From Thermodesulfobacteriota bacterium (lineage in GTDB: Bacteria; Desulfobacterota; Desulfobacteria; Desulfobacterales; JAUWMJ01), in contig JAXHVO010000136.1 in assembly GCA_034189135.1 (NCBI GenBank), positions 1 through 32,691 on the forward strand: DNA of 32,691 nucleotides, written 5' to 3'. Of this stretch, positions 16,884-24,145 are shown one piece after another. The notes under the pieces were generated by a model. That model was not told the DNA's origin. It worked only from the letters and a program-made list of their open reading frames with translations, and made no database searches. The position numbers and the translations under genes are program-made. How positions within the stretch are numbered: the stretch's first letter is position 1; each line of letters opens with the position of its first letter.

Positions 16884-17327
16884 ATGAAAATAGATGATAT
16901 AAACGTTGAGATTATCAAAAACCTCCGTGATGGCAGAAAATCCTTTAAAAAAATTGCTAACATACTGAACATCACCGAAAATACCGTTCGATCGCGGGTA
17001 AACAAACTGACGAGCGAAGGTATACTGGAAACCACAGGCCTGGTAGACCCGGAAGTCATGCCCGACCATCGGGTCGTGTTTGTCGGCGTAAAATTATCCA
17101 CCTTTAATCTTGTTGAGAAAGGAAAGGAGTTCAGCAAATTAAAAGGGGTGGTGTCAGTAAGCGTGGTGACAGGACGCTTTGACCTTATCCTGGTGGTTTT
17201 ATTAAAAAGAGGGTTCGATCTGCTGGAGTTTTATACTCAGGAGGTTTACCAGCTTGATGGCGTTCGTTCGGTGGAAACTTTTGTGGTATATAAGGGATAC
17301 AACCTGAAGGTGCCCTATATACTCTAA
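16884..17327 (+). CDS. Lrp/AsnC-family transcriptional regulator
   Basis: 147 aa. Residues 1-50 form the AsnC-type winged helix-turn-helix (DDINVEIIKNLRDGRKSFKK, then IANILNITENTVRSRVNKL). Residues about 66-140 form the RAM ligand-binding domain, including VVSVSVVTGRFDLILVVLL. Such regulators sense amino acids and control their metabolism. Its position between the two gcvT genes and ahead of gcvH-gcvPA-gcvPB suggests it controls glycine cleavage, perhaps in response to glycine, serine or a branched-chain amino acid; this is inference. The ribosome site is weak (GAG in AGAGTAAACC). Confidence 0.9.
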   Translation: MKIDDINVEIIKNLRDGRKSFKKIANILNITENTVRSRVNKLTSEGILETTGLVDPEVMPDHRVVFVGVKLSTFNLVEKGKEFSKLKGVVSVSVVTGRFDLILVVLLKRGFDLLEFYTQEVYQLDGVRSVETFVVYKGYNLKVPYIL

Positions 17328-17504
17328 AACCCGAAGGATTCAGCCAGTTAGATATTCTGTAATGAATATTTTGCTATCTTATCGTCAAACGGAACCCAAT
17401 AAACCTGTGTATCATGCTCTGGATTGCAAAAGACCAGCTGATCATTTAAACTCTCAGTTTTAAAATCTGCAATCCTCAATGCAAAATAGGAACGGGGGTC
17501 AAAG

Positions 17505-18782
17505 ATGGAAAAAGAAGTAAAAATGACGTTGCTGCATGAATGGCATGTTAATCGAGGTGCCAATATGGCGCAGTTCGGTGAATATGATATGCCGCTTTGG
17601 TACCCAACTGGCGTTAGAAGCGAACATCTTTCGGTACTTACCAACGCCGGTATTTTTGACACCAGCCATATGGCTGTGGTAATGATTGACGGATCCGACG
17701 CCCGGGATCTGCTTCAGCATTGTTTTTCTAATAACCTGGATGCCTGCATCGGAAAGCAGCAAAATCCGTTGATTCCGGGAAAATGCGTGTACGGAGTTTT
17801 TTTGAGAGATACCGGTGACGTCATCGATGATGCCATTGTATTTCAAATTGATGAGTCAATTTACATGGTGGTGGTTAATGCCGGAATGGGGAATGCGATC
17901 AGTACTCACTTGTTGGACCATGCAGGCCGTAGTAACGTAGACATTACCGATCTGACCGACAAATTAGGCAAGCTGGATGTGCAAGGTCCTTTTGCTGCAA
18001 AAATCCTCATTAAGGTGTTGAAAAGCCCCCAAACCGTGTTTGACAAGCTGCCGTATTTTTCCTTCAAAGGTCATTTTGATCCAAGTTCGACTGCGGCTAA
18101 AACCGTGCTTCTTTCCGACGGAACACCCATTTTGCTTTCCCGTACCGGTTATACCGGTGAATTCGGTTTTGAAATTTTTGTCGAACCGGATCACTTCACC
18201 CGAACCTGGGATATACTTGTTGAAGCCGGAAATGAATTCGGACTGGTGGCCTGTGGCCTGGCTGCCAGAGATTCCCTCAGAGCCGGTGCCGTGTTGCCGC
18301 TTTCACACCAGGATATCGGCCCATGGCCTTTTCTTTATAATCCGTGGCCATTTGCCCTGGCGTATAATGCTGATTTCTCGGGATTCACCAAACAGTTCAT
18401 CGGCAGCGAGTCGCTTTTAAAAACAGATTATAGTGAGCACACCCTTCCCTTTGCCGGTTACGACCTTCGCAAGGTGTCCACCCACAACCAGGCAATTGTC
18501 ACAGATGATAACGACAAACAAATCGGCAAAGTGCTGACATGTGCCACTGACATGGCAATCGGACGTCACAACGACCGGATTTACAGCATCGCCAGCCCGG
18601 ACAAACCGAAAAATTTTAATCCGCGAGGACTCTGCTGCGGCTTTGTTAAAACCGCCGTCCGGTTATCACCAGGTCAAACAGTGACCATAAATGACAACCG
18701 CCGGAAAATCAAAGTTGAAATTGCAAACGACCTGCGCCCGAACCGAACCGCACGTCTGGCACTGTCCAAGTTCTTGAATTAG
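17505..18782 (+). CDS. Second, divergent GcvT-family aminomethyltransferase
   Basis: 425 aa, a full-length GcvT-family protein. NRGANMAQFGEYDMPLWYP (17-35), DTSHMA (52-57), IDDAIVF (107-113), GYTGEFGFEIF (215-225) and AARDSLRAGAVLPLSHQDIG keep the folate-binding framework and the aspartate pair. It departs from standard T proteins where LRLEAGLPLYGHD is expected and in the following NPWPFALAYN segment. Its C-terminal half has an insertion also seen in the GcvT half of the fusion. Start at 17505 follows GGGGGTC by a few bases; an ATG at 17523 is also possible. It could be the T protein serving this P/H set, or a relative acting on another methylamine-type donor. GcvT family: sure; exact reaction: not. 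Confidence 0.85.
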   Translation: MEKEVKMTLLHEWHVNRGANMAQFGEYDMPLWYPTGVRSEHLSVLTNAGIFDTSHMAVVMIDGSDARDLLQHCFSNNLDACIGKQQNPLIPGKCVYGVFLRDTGDVIDDAIVFQIDESIYMVVVNAGMGNAISTHLLDHAGRSNVDITDLTDKLGKLDVQGPFAAKILIKVLKSPQTVFDKLPYFSFKGHFDPSSTAAKTVLLSDGTPILLSRTGYTGEFGFEIFVEPDHFTRTWDILVEAGNEFGLVACGLAARDSLRAGAVLPLSHQDIGPWPFLYNPWPFALAYNADFSGFTKQFIGSESLLKTDYSEHTLPFAGYDLRKVSTHNQAIVTDDNDKQIGKVLTCATDMAIGRHNDRIYSIASPDKPKNFNPRGLCCGFVKTAVRLSPGQTVTINDNRRKIKVEIANDLRPNRTARLALSKFLN

Positions 18783-18925
18783 TGGTTTTGCCTGAGATTT
18801 ATGATAGCTGTTCTTTAGCAGTTTGGCAATGCGTTAAAACTGGACATTAGGGACATCATGTGTTTAAATTTTTTTTAAATTTTTAAACGACAGAATCAAA
18901 ACAAACAACCAAAGGAGGAATATGC

Positions 18926-19324
18926 ATGAAAGAAATAGCTGAATTGAATCTGCCGGATGATTTGCGTTATGCAAAAGACCATGAATGGGCAAAGCTCGAA
19001 GGTGACAAGGTTAAAATAGGTATTGACGACTATGCCCAGGACCAGCTTGGCGATATCGTTTTCGTAGAATTACCCGAAGCGGGCACCACATTCTCCCAGG
19101 GGGAGGAATTTGGTACCGTAGAATCGGTTAAAGCGGTTTCCGAGCTTTTCATGCCCGTCGGAGGAGAAATTGTGGCAATCAATACCTCCCTGGAAGAAAC
19201 CCCGGAACACGTCAACAACAGTCCTTACCAAGACGGATGGATGATCGAGGTCAAGCCGAGTGATGTGGCGGAAATGGACGCCCTTATGGATAAAGAGGCA
19301 TATATAAAAATGCTGAAAGGATAA
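18926..19324 (+). CDS. gcvH: Glycine cleavage system H protein
   Basis: 132 aa lipoyl carrier. KDHEWAKLEGDKVKIGIDDY (17-36) and the lipoylation site GTVESVKAVSEL with Lys69 are canonical; NNSPYQDGWMIEVKPSD near the end is also typical. The lipoyl arm shuttles the aminomethyl group from P to T and is reoxidised by L. A very strong AAAGGAGGA ribosome site precedes the ATG, fitting the need for excess H protein. gcvPA follows after 5 bases. The 143-base gap from the gcvT gene upstream is AT-rich and shows no clear promoter or terminator. Confidence 0.98.
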   Translation: MKEIAELNLPDDLRYAKDHEWAKLEGDKVKIGIDDYAQDQLGDIVFVELPEAGTTFSQGEEFGTVESVKAVSELFMPVGGEIVAINTSLEETPEHVNNSPYQDGWMIEVKPSDVAEMDALMDKEAYIKMLKG

Positions 19325-19329
19325 AACCT

Positions 19330-20661
19330 ATGCGCTATTTACCACATACAGATGCAGATATTGCATCAATGCTTAAAGTTGTCGGAGCAGACAATCTGGA
19401 GGGACTTTTTCCCACCGTTCCTAAAGACTGTCGCTGCACCGACGATCTCAAATTACCTAAACCGTTAACGGAATGGGAACTCAACAGCTCTATAGACATG
19501 CTGGCAGGAAATGTGGCTGTATCTCCGGAATATAAAATTTTTATCGGAGCAGGGAGTTACGAGCATTTTATTCCTTCAAGTGCATCTTACCTGCTCAGTC
19601 GCTCCGAGTTTGTCACATCGTACACCCCGTACCAGCCGGAAATGAGCCAGGGAACCTTACAGGCAATCTTTGAATACCAAACCCTGATATCCCGGCTTCT
19701 GGGAATGGAAGTGGCCAATGCATCCCTTTACGACGGGGCTTCCGCCCTTGCTGAAGCGCTCCTTATGGCTGCCCGTGTCAATCGCCAGAATAAAATCGCC
19801 GTGTCAGGCCTGATTCACCCCATGTACCGCCGTGTACTCGAAACTTACCTTAAGCCCACCGGGTTCGAAATAATTGAACTGCCTTATGTTGAAAACGGCA
19901 GAACTGATCTAACCCCTGTTGACGGAATGGAAGGACTTGCCGCCGTGGCCGTACAATCTCCCAACTTTTTCGGGTGCGTGGAAGATCTTAAGGCCATTGG
20001 TGAAAAAGCCCATGAGAAAAAAGCACTTTTTATTACTTCTTTCACTGAACCGCTGGCTTACGGCCTGTTAAAAAACCCGGGAAACCTGGGTGCTGACATT
20101 GCCTGCGGTGAAGGTCAGAGTATGGGTATCCCGCGATCTTTCGGTGGACCGGCTCTGGGAATGTTTGCCGCCAAAATGAAGTATGTGCGAAACATGCCGG
20201 GACGACTGGTGGGTGAAACCAAGGACAAAGACGGAAAAAGAGGTTTTGTTTTAACTCTGGCCACCCGTGAACAGCACATCCGTCGGGAAAAGGCCACATC
20301 CAACATATGCACCAACAGCGGGCTCTGCGCACTGGCGTCTGCTATTTACATGGCCTCGGTTGGGGGTACGGGCATACGCGAGCTGTCCCAACTGAATCAT
20401 GACAAGGCGGCATATCTTAAATCAGAACTTGAAAAAGCAGGATTTGCCATTCCCTTTAACAGCCCTTTCTTTAACGAATTTGTAGTTAAATTTCCTGCCG
20501 GCTTTGAGACAACCTACCAGCGATTGCTCGAAAAAAAGATTGTTGCCGGCCTGCCCCTTGCTTCCTATTATCCCGAACTTGAAGATCATTATCTTATGTG
20601 TGTGACGGAAACAAGGTCAAAAGAAGATATCGATATCCTGGTCAGGGAGGTGAAATCATGA
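19330..20661 (+). CDS. gcvPA: Glycine dehydrogenase (decarboxylating) subunit 1
   Basis: 443 aa, the N-terminal half of P protein in the two-subunit form. It opens with MRYLPHTDADIASML and contains FIGAGSYEHFIPS, TPYQPEMSQGTLQAIFEYQT and EGQSMGIPRSFGGPALGMFA. The PLP-binding lysine belongs to the partner subunit. Together the subunits decarboxylate glycine and load the aminomethyl group onto lipoyl-GcvH. Its TGA overlaps the ATG of gcvPB as ATGA, ensuring balanced synthesis of the two subunits. Confidence 0.97.
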   Translation: MRYLPHTDADIASMLKVVGADNLEGLFPTVPKDCRCTDDLKLPKPLTEWELNSSIDMLAGNVAVSPEYKIFIGAGSYEHFIPSSASYLLSRSEFVTSYTPYQPEMSQGTLQAIFEYQTLISRLLGMEVANASLYDGASALAEALLMAARVNRQNKIAVSGLIHPMYRRVLETYLKPTGFEIIELPYVENGRTDLTPVDGMEGLAAVAVQSPNFFGCVEDLKAIGEKAHEKKALFITSFTEPLAYGLLKNPGNLGADIACGEGQSMGIPRSFGGPALGMFAAKMKYVRNMPGRLVGETKDKDGKRGFVLTLATREQHIRREKATSNICTNSGLCALASAIYMASVGGTGIRELSQLNHDKAAYLKSELEKAGFAIPFNSPFFNEFVVKFPAGFETTYQRLLEKKIVAGLPLASYYPELEDHYLMCVTETRSKEDIDILVREVKS

Positions 20662-22115
20662 AAGAATCTTTAGGCACAACCGGTCTCATACTAAACGAAC
20701 CCTTGCTCTGGGAAAAGGGCAAAAAAGGACGGTACGGGTTTTCCATTCCCCGCCGTGATGTCGATCGTTTTCCCCTGGACGAAAATGTAGCGGGTGACGG
20801 TCCCGACTTTCCCGATCTGAGCGAAGTGGATGTGGTTCGCCATTATACAAGACTGTCGCAGTGGAATTTCGGTGTGGACACCGGAATGTATCCCCTGGGA
20901 TCATGTACCATGAAATATAACCCGAAAACCAATGAAAGACAGGCAAGCCAGCCCGGATTTGCCGGAGCACACCCTCTGCTCCCCACTGGACTGACCCAGG
21001 GCGCGCTGAGGCTGATGTTCGAACTGGAAGACTTCCTGGCTGAAATAACCGGCATGGATGCAGTCACGCTTCAGCCTGCTGCAGGTGCCCATGGTGAACT
21101 TGCCGGAATGCTTCTGATATGGGCCTTTCATAAAGACAAAGGACAGAACCGCTCAAAAATTATTGTTCCTGACACCGCACACGGGACAAACCCTGCCAGT
21201 GCATCTTTGTGCGGCTTTCGCTCCGTGCCGGTAAAATCTAACCAACAGGGAGTGCTTTCTGTCGAAGCGGTGGCTGAAATTATGGACGAAGAGACCGCCG
21301 GGATCATGGTCACCAATCCCAACACCCTGGGTCTTTTCGAAGAAAACATTATAAAAATTGCCGATATTGTTCATTCCAAAGGTGGTCTGGTATACTGCGA
21401 CGGTGCAAATATGAATGCGGTAATGGGTATTGCAGACATGGGAAAAATCGGTATCGATGTTTTACATCTCAATCTCCACAAAACGTTCTCCACACCTCAC
21501 GGTGGCGGAGGTCCTGGTGCCGGACCGGTGTGTGTGAAAAAACAACTTGAACCTTTTTTACCGGTTCCCCGTATCCGCTCTAAAGATAATAAATACTCTA
21601 TTTCGTTTGATTACCCTAAATCTATCGGCAAACTGCATGCCTTTTACGGCAATTTCGGTGTCATGGTAAAAGCCTACAGTTACATTCTCAGCATGGGTGC
21701 GTCAGGGCTGAAAAAGGCCAGCAGCCTGGCTGTACTGAATGCCAATTATATCAAGGAAAAACTCAAAGATACTTTTCACCTGCCGTACGACCGGCCATGT
21801 ATGCATGAATGTGTTTTTTCCGATAAAAATCAAGAGCCTGATAAAGTAACCACTCTCGATATCGTAAAGCGTCTGATCGATTACGGTTTTCATCCGCCCA
21901 CCATTTATTTCCCGCTGGTGGTGCATGGGGCAATAATGATCGAACCGACGGAAACCGAGTCCAAAGAAAACATTGACCTTTTCATCGATGCCCTGAAACA
22001 GGTTGTAACGGAGGCCAAAAAAGATTCCGAAATCCTGACACAGGCCCCAACGCGTACAAAAGTCAGAAGGCTTGATGAGACCAGCGCTGCGCGTCATCCC
22101 TGTCTTACAGGCTGA
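20658..22115 (+). CDS. gcvPB: Glycine dehydrogenase (decarboxylating) subunit 2
   Basis: 485 aa, the C-terminal half of P protein. It contains YPLGSCTMKYNPK (78-90), LQPAAGAHGELAGML (138-152), DTAHGTNPASA (172-182) and the PLP lysine Lys275 in LNLHKTFSTPHGGGGPGAG. The start at 20658 is fixed by GGGAGGTG just upstream and the ATGA overlap with gcvPA; a longer frame beginning at 20598 only reads through the end of gcvPA. The block of small palindromes and repeats downstream marks the end of the core gcv unit. Confidence 0.97.
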   Translation: MKESLGTTGLILNEPLLWEKGKKGRYGFSIPRRDVDRFPLDENVAGDGPDFPDLSEVDVVRHYTRLSQWNFGVDTGMYPLGSCTMKYNPKTNERQASQPGFAGAHPLLPTGLTQGALRLMFELEDFLAEITGMDAVTLQPAAGAHGELAGMLLIWAFHKDKGQNRSKIIVPDTAHGTNPASASLCGFRSVPVKSNQQGVLSVEAVAEIMDEETAGIMVTNPNTLGLFEENIIKIADIVHSKGGLVYCDGANMNAVMGIADMGKIGIDVLHLNLHKTFSTPHGGGGPGAGPVCVKKQLEPFLPVPRIRSKDNKYSISFDYPKSIGKLHAFYGNFGVMVKAYSYILSMGASGLKKASSLAVLNANYIKEKLKDTFHLPYDRPCMHECVFSDKNQEPDKVTTLDIVKRLIDYGFHPPTIYFPLVVHGAIMIEPTETESKENIDLFIDALKQVVTEAKKDSEILTQAPTRTKVRRLDETSAARHPCLTG

Positions 22116-22130
22116 AAATGAATATTTTTT

Positions 22131-22150
22131 TCACCACGGAGGGCACAGAG
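22131..22150. repeat. CACCACGGAGG-type intergenic repeat fragment
   Basis: TCACCACGGAGGGCACAGAG, preceded by a T run. It resembles one unit of an intergenic repeat family (CACCACGGAGGACACGGAG-like) that I remember as frequent in deltaproteobacterial and planctomycete genomes. A single unit is present here, so assignment is by recall of the motif only. Confidence 0.45.
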
Positions 22151-22159
22151 AAATAGTTT

Positions 22160-22194
22160 TTTAGTTTGTCCTGATGATATCAGGACAAACTAAA
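22160..22194. repeat. Perfect 16-bp palindrome downstream of gcvPB
   Basis: Arms TTTAGTTTGTCCTGAT (22160-22175) and ATCAGGACAAACTAAA (22179-22194) are perfectly complementary around a 3-base loop GAT. No T run follows, so it is not a textbook terminator, but it would form a very stable hairpin 44 bases after the gcvPB stop and could protect or end the gcv transcript. REP-like. Confidence 0.85.
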
Positions 22195-22201
22195 CCATTG
22201 A

Positions 22202-22218
22202 TCCCGCTTTAAGCGGGA
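22202..22218. repeat. Small GC-rich palindrome
   Basis: TCCCGCTTTAAGCGGGA: 8-bp arms around a single T, seven bases after the larger palindrome. A second small palindromic unit of a different sequence in the same gap. Confidence 0.75.
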
Positions 22219-22255
22219 CTTAGAAACAAAGATTTCAAATTTGAAGAATTGAAAA

Positions 22256-23065
22256 ATGAACCTAAACCTGGCAACTACCGGCTCGCAACACGTAACTCGC
22301 AATCCGGAACCCGCAACCCGCAACCCGCTCCACGAAACCTGCTTATGCGTGGAATTGCCTGTGATTGATTATCAAAAGGCGAGGGATCTACAAAGCTATC
22401 TTGTATCCGCCAGAAAAGATAACATAATAGACTCGGATATGGTGATAATTCTGGAACACCCTCCGGTCTTTACTCTTGGCCGCCGGGGTGGACTTGAAAA
22501 TCTGAGCGTATCTGAATCTTTTCTAAAAAAATTGAAAATCCCGCTCATCCATGTGGAACGAGGGGGAAATATCACTTTTCACGGTCCCGGACAGATCGTG
22601 GTTTACCCTATTATTAACCTGGGAAAAGCCAGACTGGCTGTGACCGATTTTGTCAGTAACCTTGAGGAGGTCATGATTCAGACTGCTAAAGACTTAGGGG
22701 TTCAAGCACGGCGTAACGGTATAAACCGAGGCATATGGGTAGGAGAAAAAAAACTGGGAAGTATCGGAATAGCTGTTCGAAAAGGAATCAGTTTTCACGG
22801 CATGGCTCTAAATGTGAATCTGTCGCTTGAACCCTTTAACTGGATCAACCCCTGCGGATTGCAAAACATAAAGATGACCTCCATCCAGCAGGAACTTTCC
22901 CATTCTGTTTCTCTGTCTCACATCAGGCGGACGCTGAAACAGCATTTTGAATCGATCTTCGGGATAAAACTCGTGGCAACTGATATAAAAGAGTTATGCA
23001 GAAATTTTAACTTGAGTAGCATGTTGGAATTTAAAAGTGTCAAAAAAGAGCATAACGTTTTTTGA
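22256..23065 (+). CDS. lipB: Octanoyltransferase LipB with repeat-derived N-terminus
   Basis: 269 aa as read. The LipB fold begins at about residue 29 (CLCVELPVIDYQKARDLQ). It includes HPPVFTLGRRG (68-78), RGGNITFHGPGQIVVYPI (102-119), the catalytic lysine Lys166 in KKLGSIGIAV and the catalytic cysteine Cys200 in NPCGLQNIKMTS. LipB transfers octanoate from acyl carrier protein to the lipoyl domain, here most obviously GcvH Lys69. Residues about 10-26 are encoded by a heptamer DNA repeat and have no counterpart in the family. The only ATG upstream of the fold is at 22256, without a good ribosome site, so the real start may be a GTG or TTG just inside the conserved region (for example near 22352). 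The stop codon TGA is at the first bases of repeat copy B. Confidence 0.9.
   Translation: MNLNLATTGSQHVTRNPEPATRNPLHETCLCVELPVIDYQKARDLQSYLVSARKDNIIDSDMVIILEHPPVFTLGRRGGLENLSVSESFLKKLKIPLIHVERGGNITFHGPGQIVVYPIINLGKARLAVTDFVSNLEEVMIQTAKDLGVQARRNGINRGIWVGEKKLGSIGIAVRKGISFHGMALNVNLSLEPFNWINPCGLQNIKMTSIQQELSHSVSLSHIRRTLKQHFESIFGIKLVATDIKELCRNFNLSSMLEFKSVKKEHNVF
22284..22325. repeat. Degenerate CGCAACC heptamer tandem repeat inside the lipB frame
   Basis: Six consecutive seven-base units: CGCAACA, CGTAACT, CGCAATC, CGGAACC, CGCAACC, CGCAACC. Three units make 21 bases, so the translated TRNP motif recurs every seven residues. Similar CGCAACCCG strings are, from memory, an intergenic repeat type in this group of bacteria; here it lies inside the apparent 5' end of lipB. 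Confidence 0.85.
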
Positions 23066-23218
23066 ACGTCGAACATCCAACATCGAACGTTGAACATCGA
23101 ATAATGAAATCGCTCAAGCAGCGCAGGCGTTTGCGCCGCGTGTCGCTCCGCCGATTTATAAATTGGCAGAATACCTTATTAAAAATTCGACGTTGGACGT
23201 TCGATGTTCGACGTTCAA
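23063..23218. repeat. Composite intergenic repeat element, long copy B
   Basis: Inward-facing arrays of GAACGTCGAACATCCAACAT-like units (23064-23100) and CGTTCGATGTTCGACGTTC-like units (about 23190-23216) flank a middle with a GC-rich hairpin (GGCG TTTG CGCC at about 23126-23137) and the conserved core. Positions 23154-23207 are the reverse complement of 6771-6824 with 51 of 54 identical. It begins at the lipB stop codon and ends 48 bases before the lipA ATG. Frames read across it give only spurious peptides rich in NVEHPTSNVEHR-like runs. Confidence 0.87.
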
Positions 23219-23266
23219 AGTCTTTTACCTTAACGGCTACGTCTTTGATATTGGATTGCAATCTGA

Positions 23267-24145
23267 ATGCTCACCACCATAAAACAACATAAACGAAAAC
23301 AAAAACCCCCCTGGCTTAAGCGGCACCTTCCAACCGGACCCGACTATGAGCAAATTAAAGCCCTTATTACTAAAGGCGGGCTGCACACAGTATGCCAGGA
23401 AGCAAAATGCCCCAATATCTGGGAGTGCTTTTCCAAACATACGGCCACATTTATGATTCTGGGATCTCGATGCACGCGCAATTGCAGATTTTGTGCCGTT
23501 GCTCATGGGCCGGCTGATGAACCCGATCCGAAAGAACCTGTGAGAGTAGCCAACGCGGCTCGTAAAATGGGTTTAAATTACGTGGTCATCACCTCTGTCA
23601 CCCGTGATGATCTTCCTGACGGCGGTGCTGTCTTTTTTTCCCAAACCTTACAGGAAATCCGAAAACAAATACCTGACGCACTGATAGAGATCCTCATACC
23701 CGATTTTCAGGGAAACCAACATGCCCTGAAAACGGTTCTTAAAGCCCGACCCGATGTGTTGAACCATAATATAGAAACCGTTCCGCGTCTGTATTCGACG
23801 GTTCGCCCTGAAGCAAACTACCAACGCTCCCTGGAGCTTTTACAACAAACCCGCCAATACGATCCGTCTATACCAACCAAATCAGGACTCATGCTCGGCC
23901 TGGGTGAACAGCCTGAGGAGATCACCGGGACTCTTGAAGATCTTTTCAACACCGGCTGTCGAATCTTAACGCTGGGACAGTATCTCCAGCCTTCAAAACA
24001 ACACCTTCAGGTTGAGCGTTTTGTTTCGCCGGAAGAATTTGACAACTGGAAAAAAACCGCCCTTGAAATCGGCTTTTCACAGGTGGCCGGCGGTCCTTTT
24101 GTTCGGAGCTCCTATCATGCAAAAGAGCTGTTTCAAAACCAGTGA
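23267..24145 (+). CDS. lipA: Lipoyl synthase
   Basis: 292 aa radical-SAM enzyme. The auxiliary cluster motif is Cys43-x4-Cys48-x5-Cys54 (CQEAKCPNIWEC); the radical-SAM motif is Cys69-x3-Cys73-x2-Cys76 (CTRNCRFC); the C-terminal RSSYHA motif is present. It inserts two sulfurs into protein-bound octanoate made by LipB, completing the lipoyl group needed by GcvH. No strong ribosome site is seen at the ATG (23267), and a 156-base repeat element separates it from lipB. The downstream hydrolase gene overlaps its end by 29 bases. Confidence 0.97.
   Translation: MLTTIKQHKRKQKPPWLKRHLPTGPDYEQIKALITKGGLHTVCQEAKCPNIWECFSKHTATFMILGSRCTRNCRFCAVAHGPADEPDPKEPVRVANAARKMGLNYVVITSVTRDDLPDGGAVFFSQTLQEIRKQIPDALIEILIPDFQGNQHALKTVLKARPDVLNHNIETVPRLYSTVRPEANYQRSLELLQQTRQYDPSIPTKSGLMLGLGEQPEEITGTLEDLFNTGCRILTLGQYLQPSKQHLQVERFVSPEEFDNWKKTALEIGFSQVAGGPFVRSSYHAKELFQNQ

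Noticed and set aside
18862-18888. GTTTAAA...TTTAAAC inverted repeat before gcvH
   Set aside because: Very AT-rich with short arms; expected by chance in this composition.
23062-23292. Open frames across repeat copy B on both strands
   Set aside because: They are read entirely from the repeat units; such NVEHPTSNVEHR-like products are typical spurious calls.
24012-24116. Longer start for the alpha/beta hydrolase
   Set aside because: It lies wholly inside lipA in another frame; the fold starts at 24117, where GGAG is well placed.
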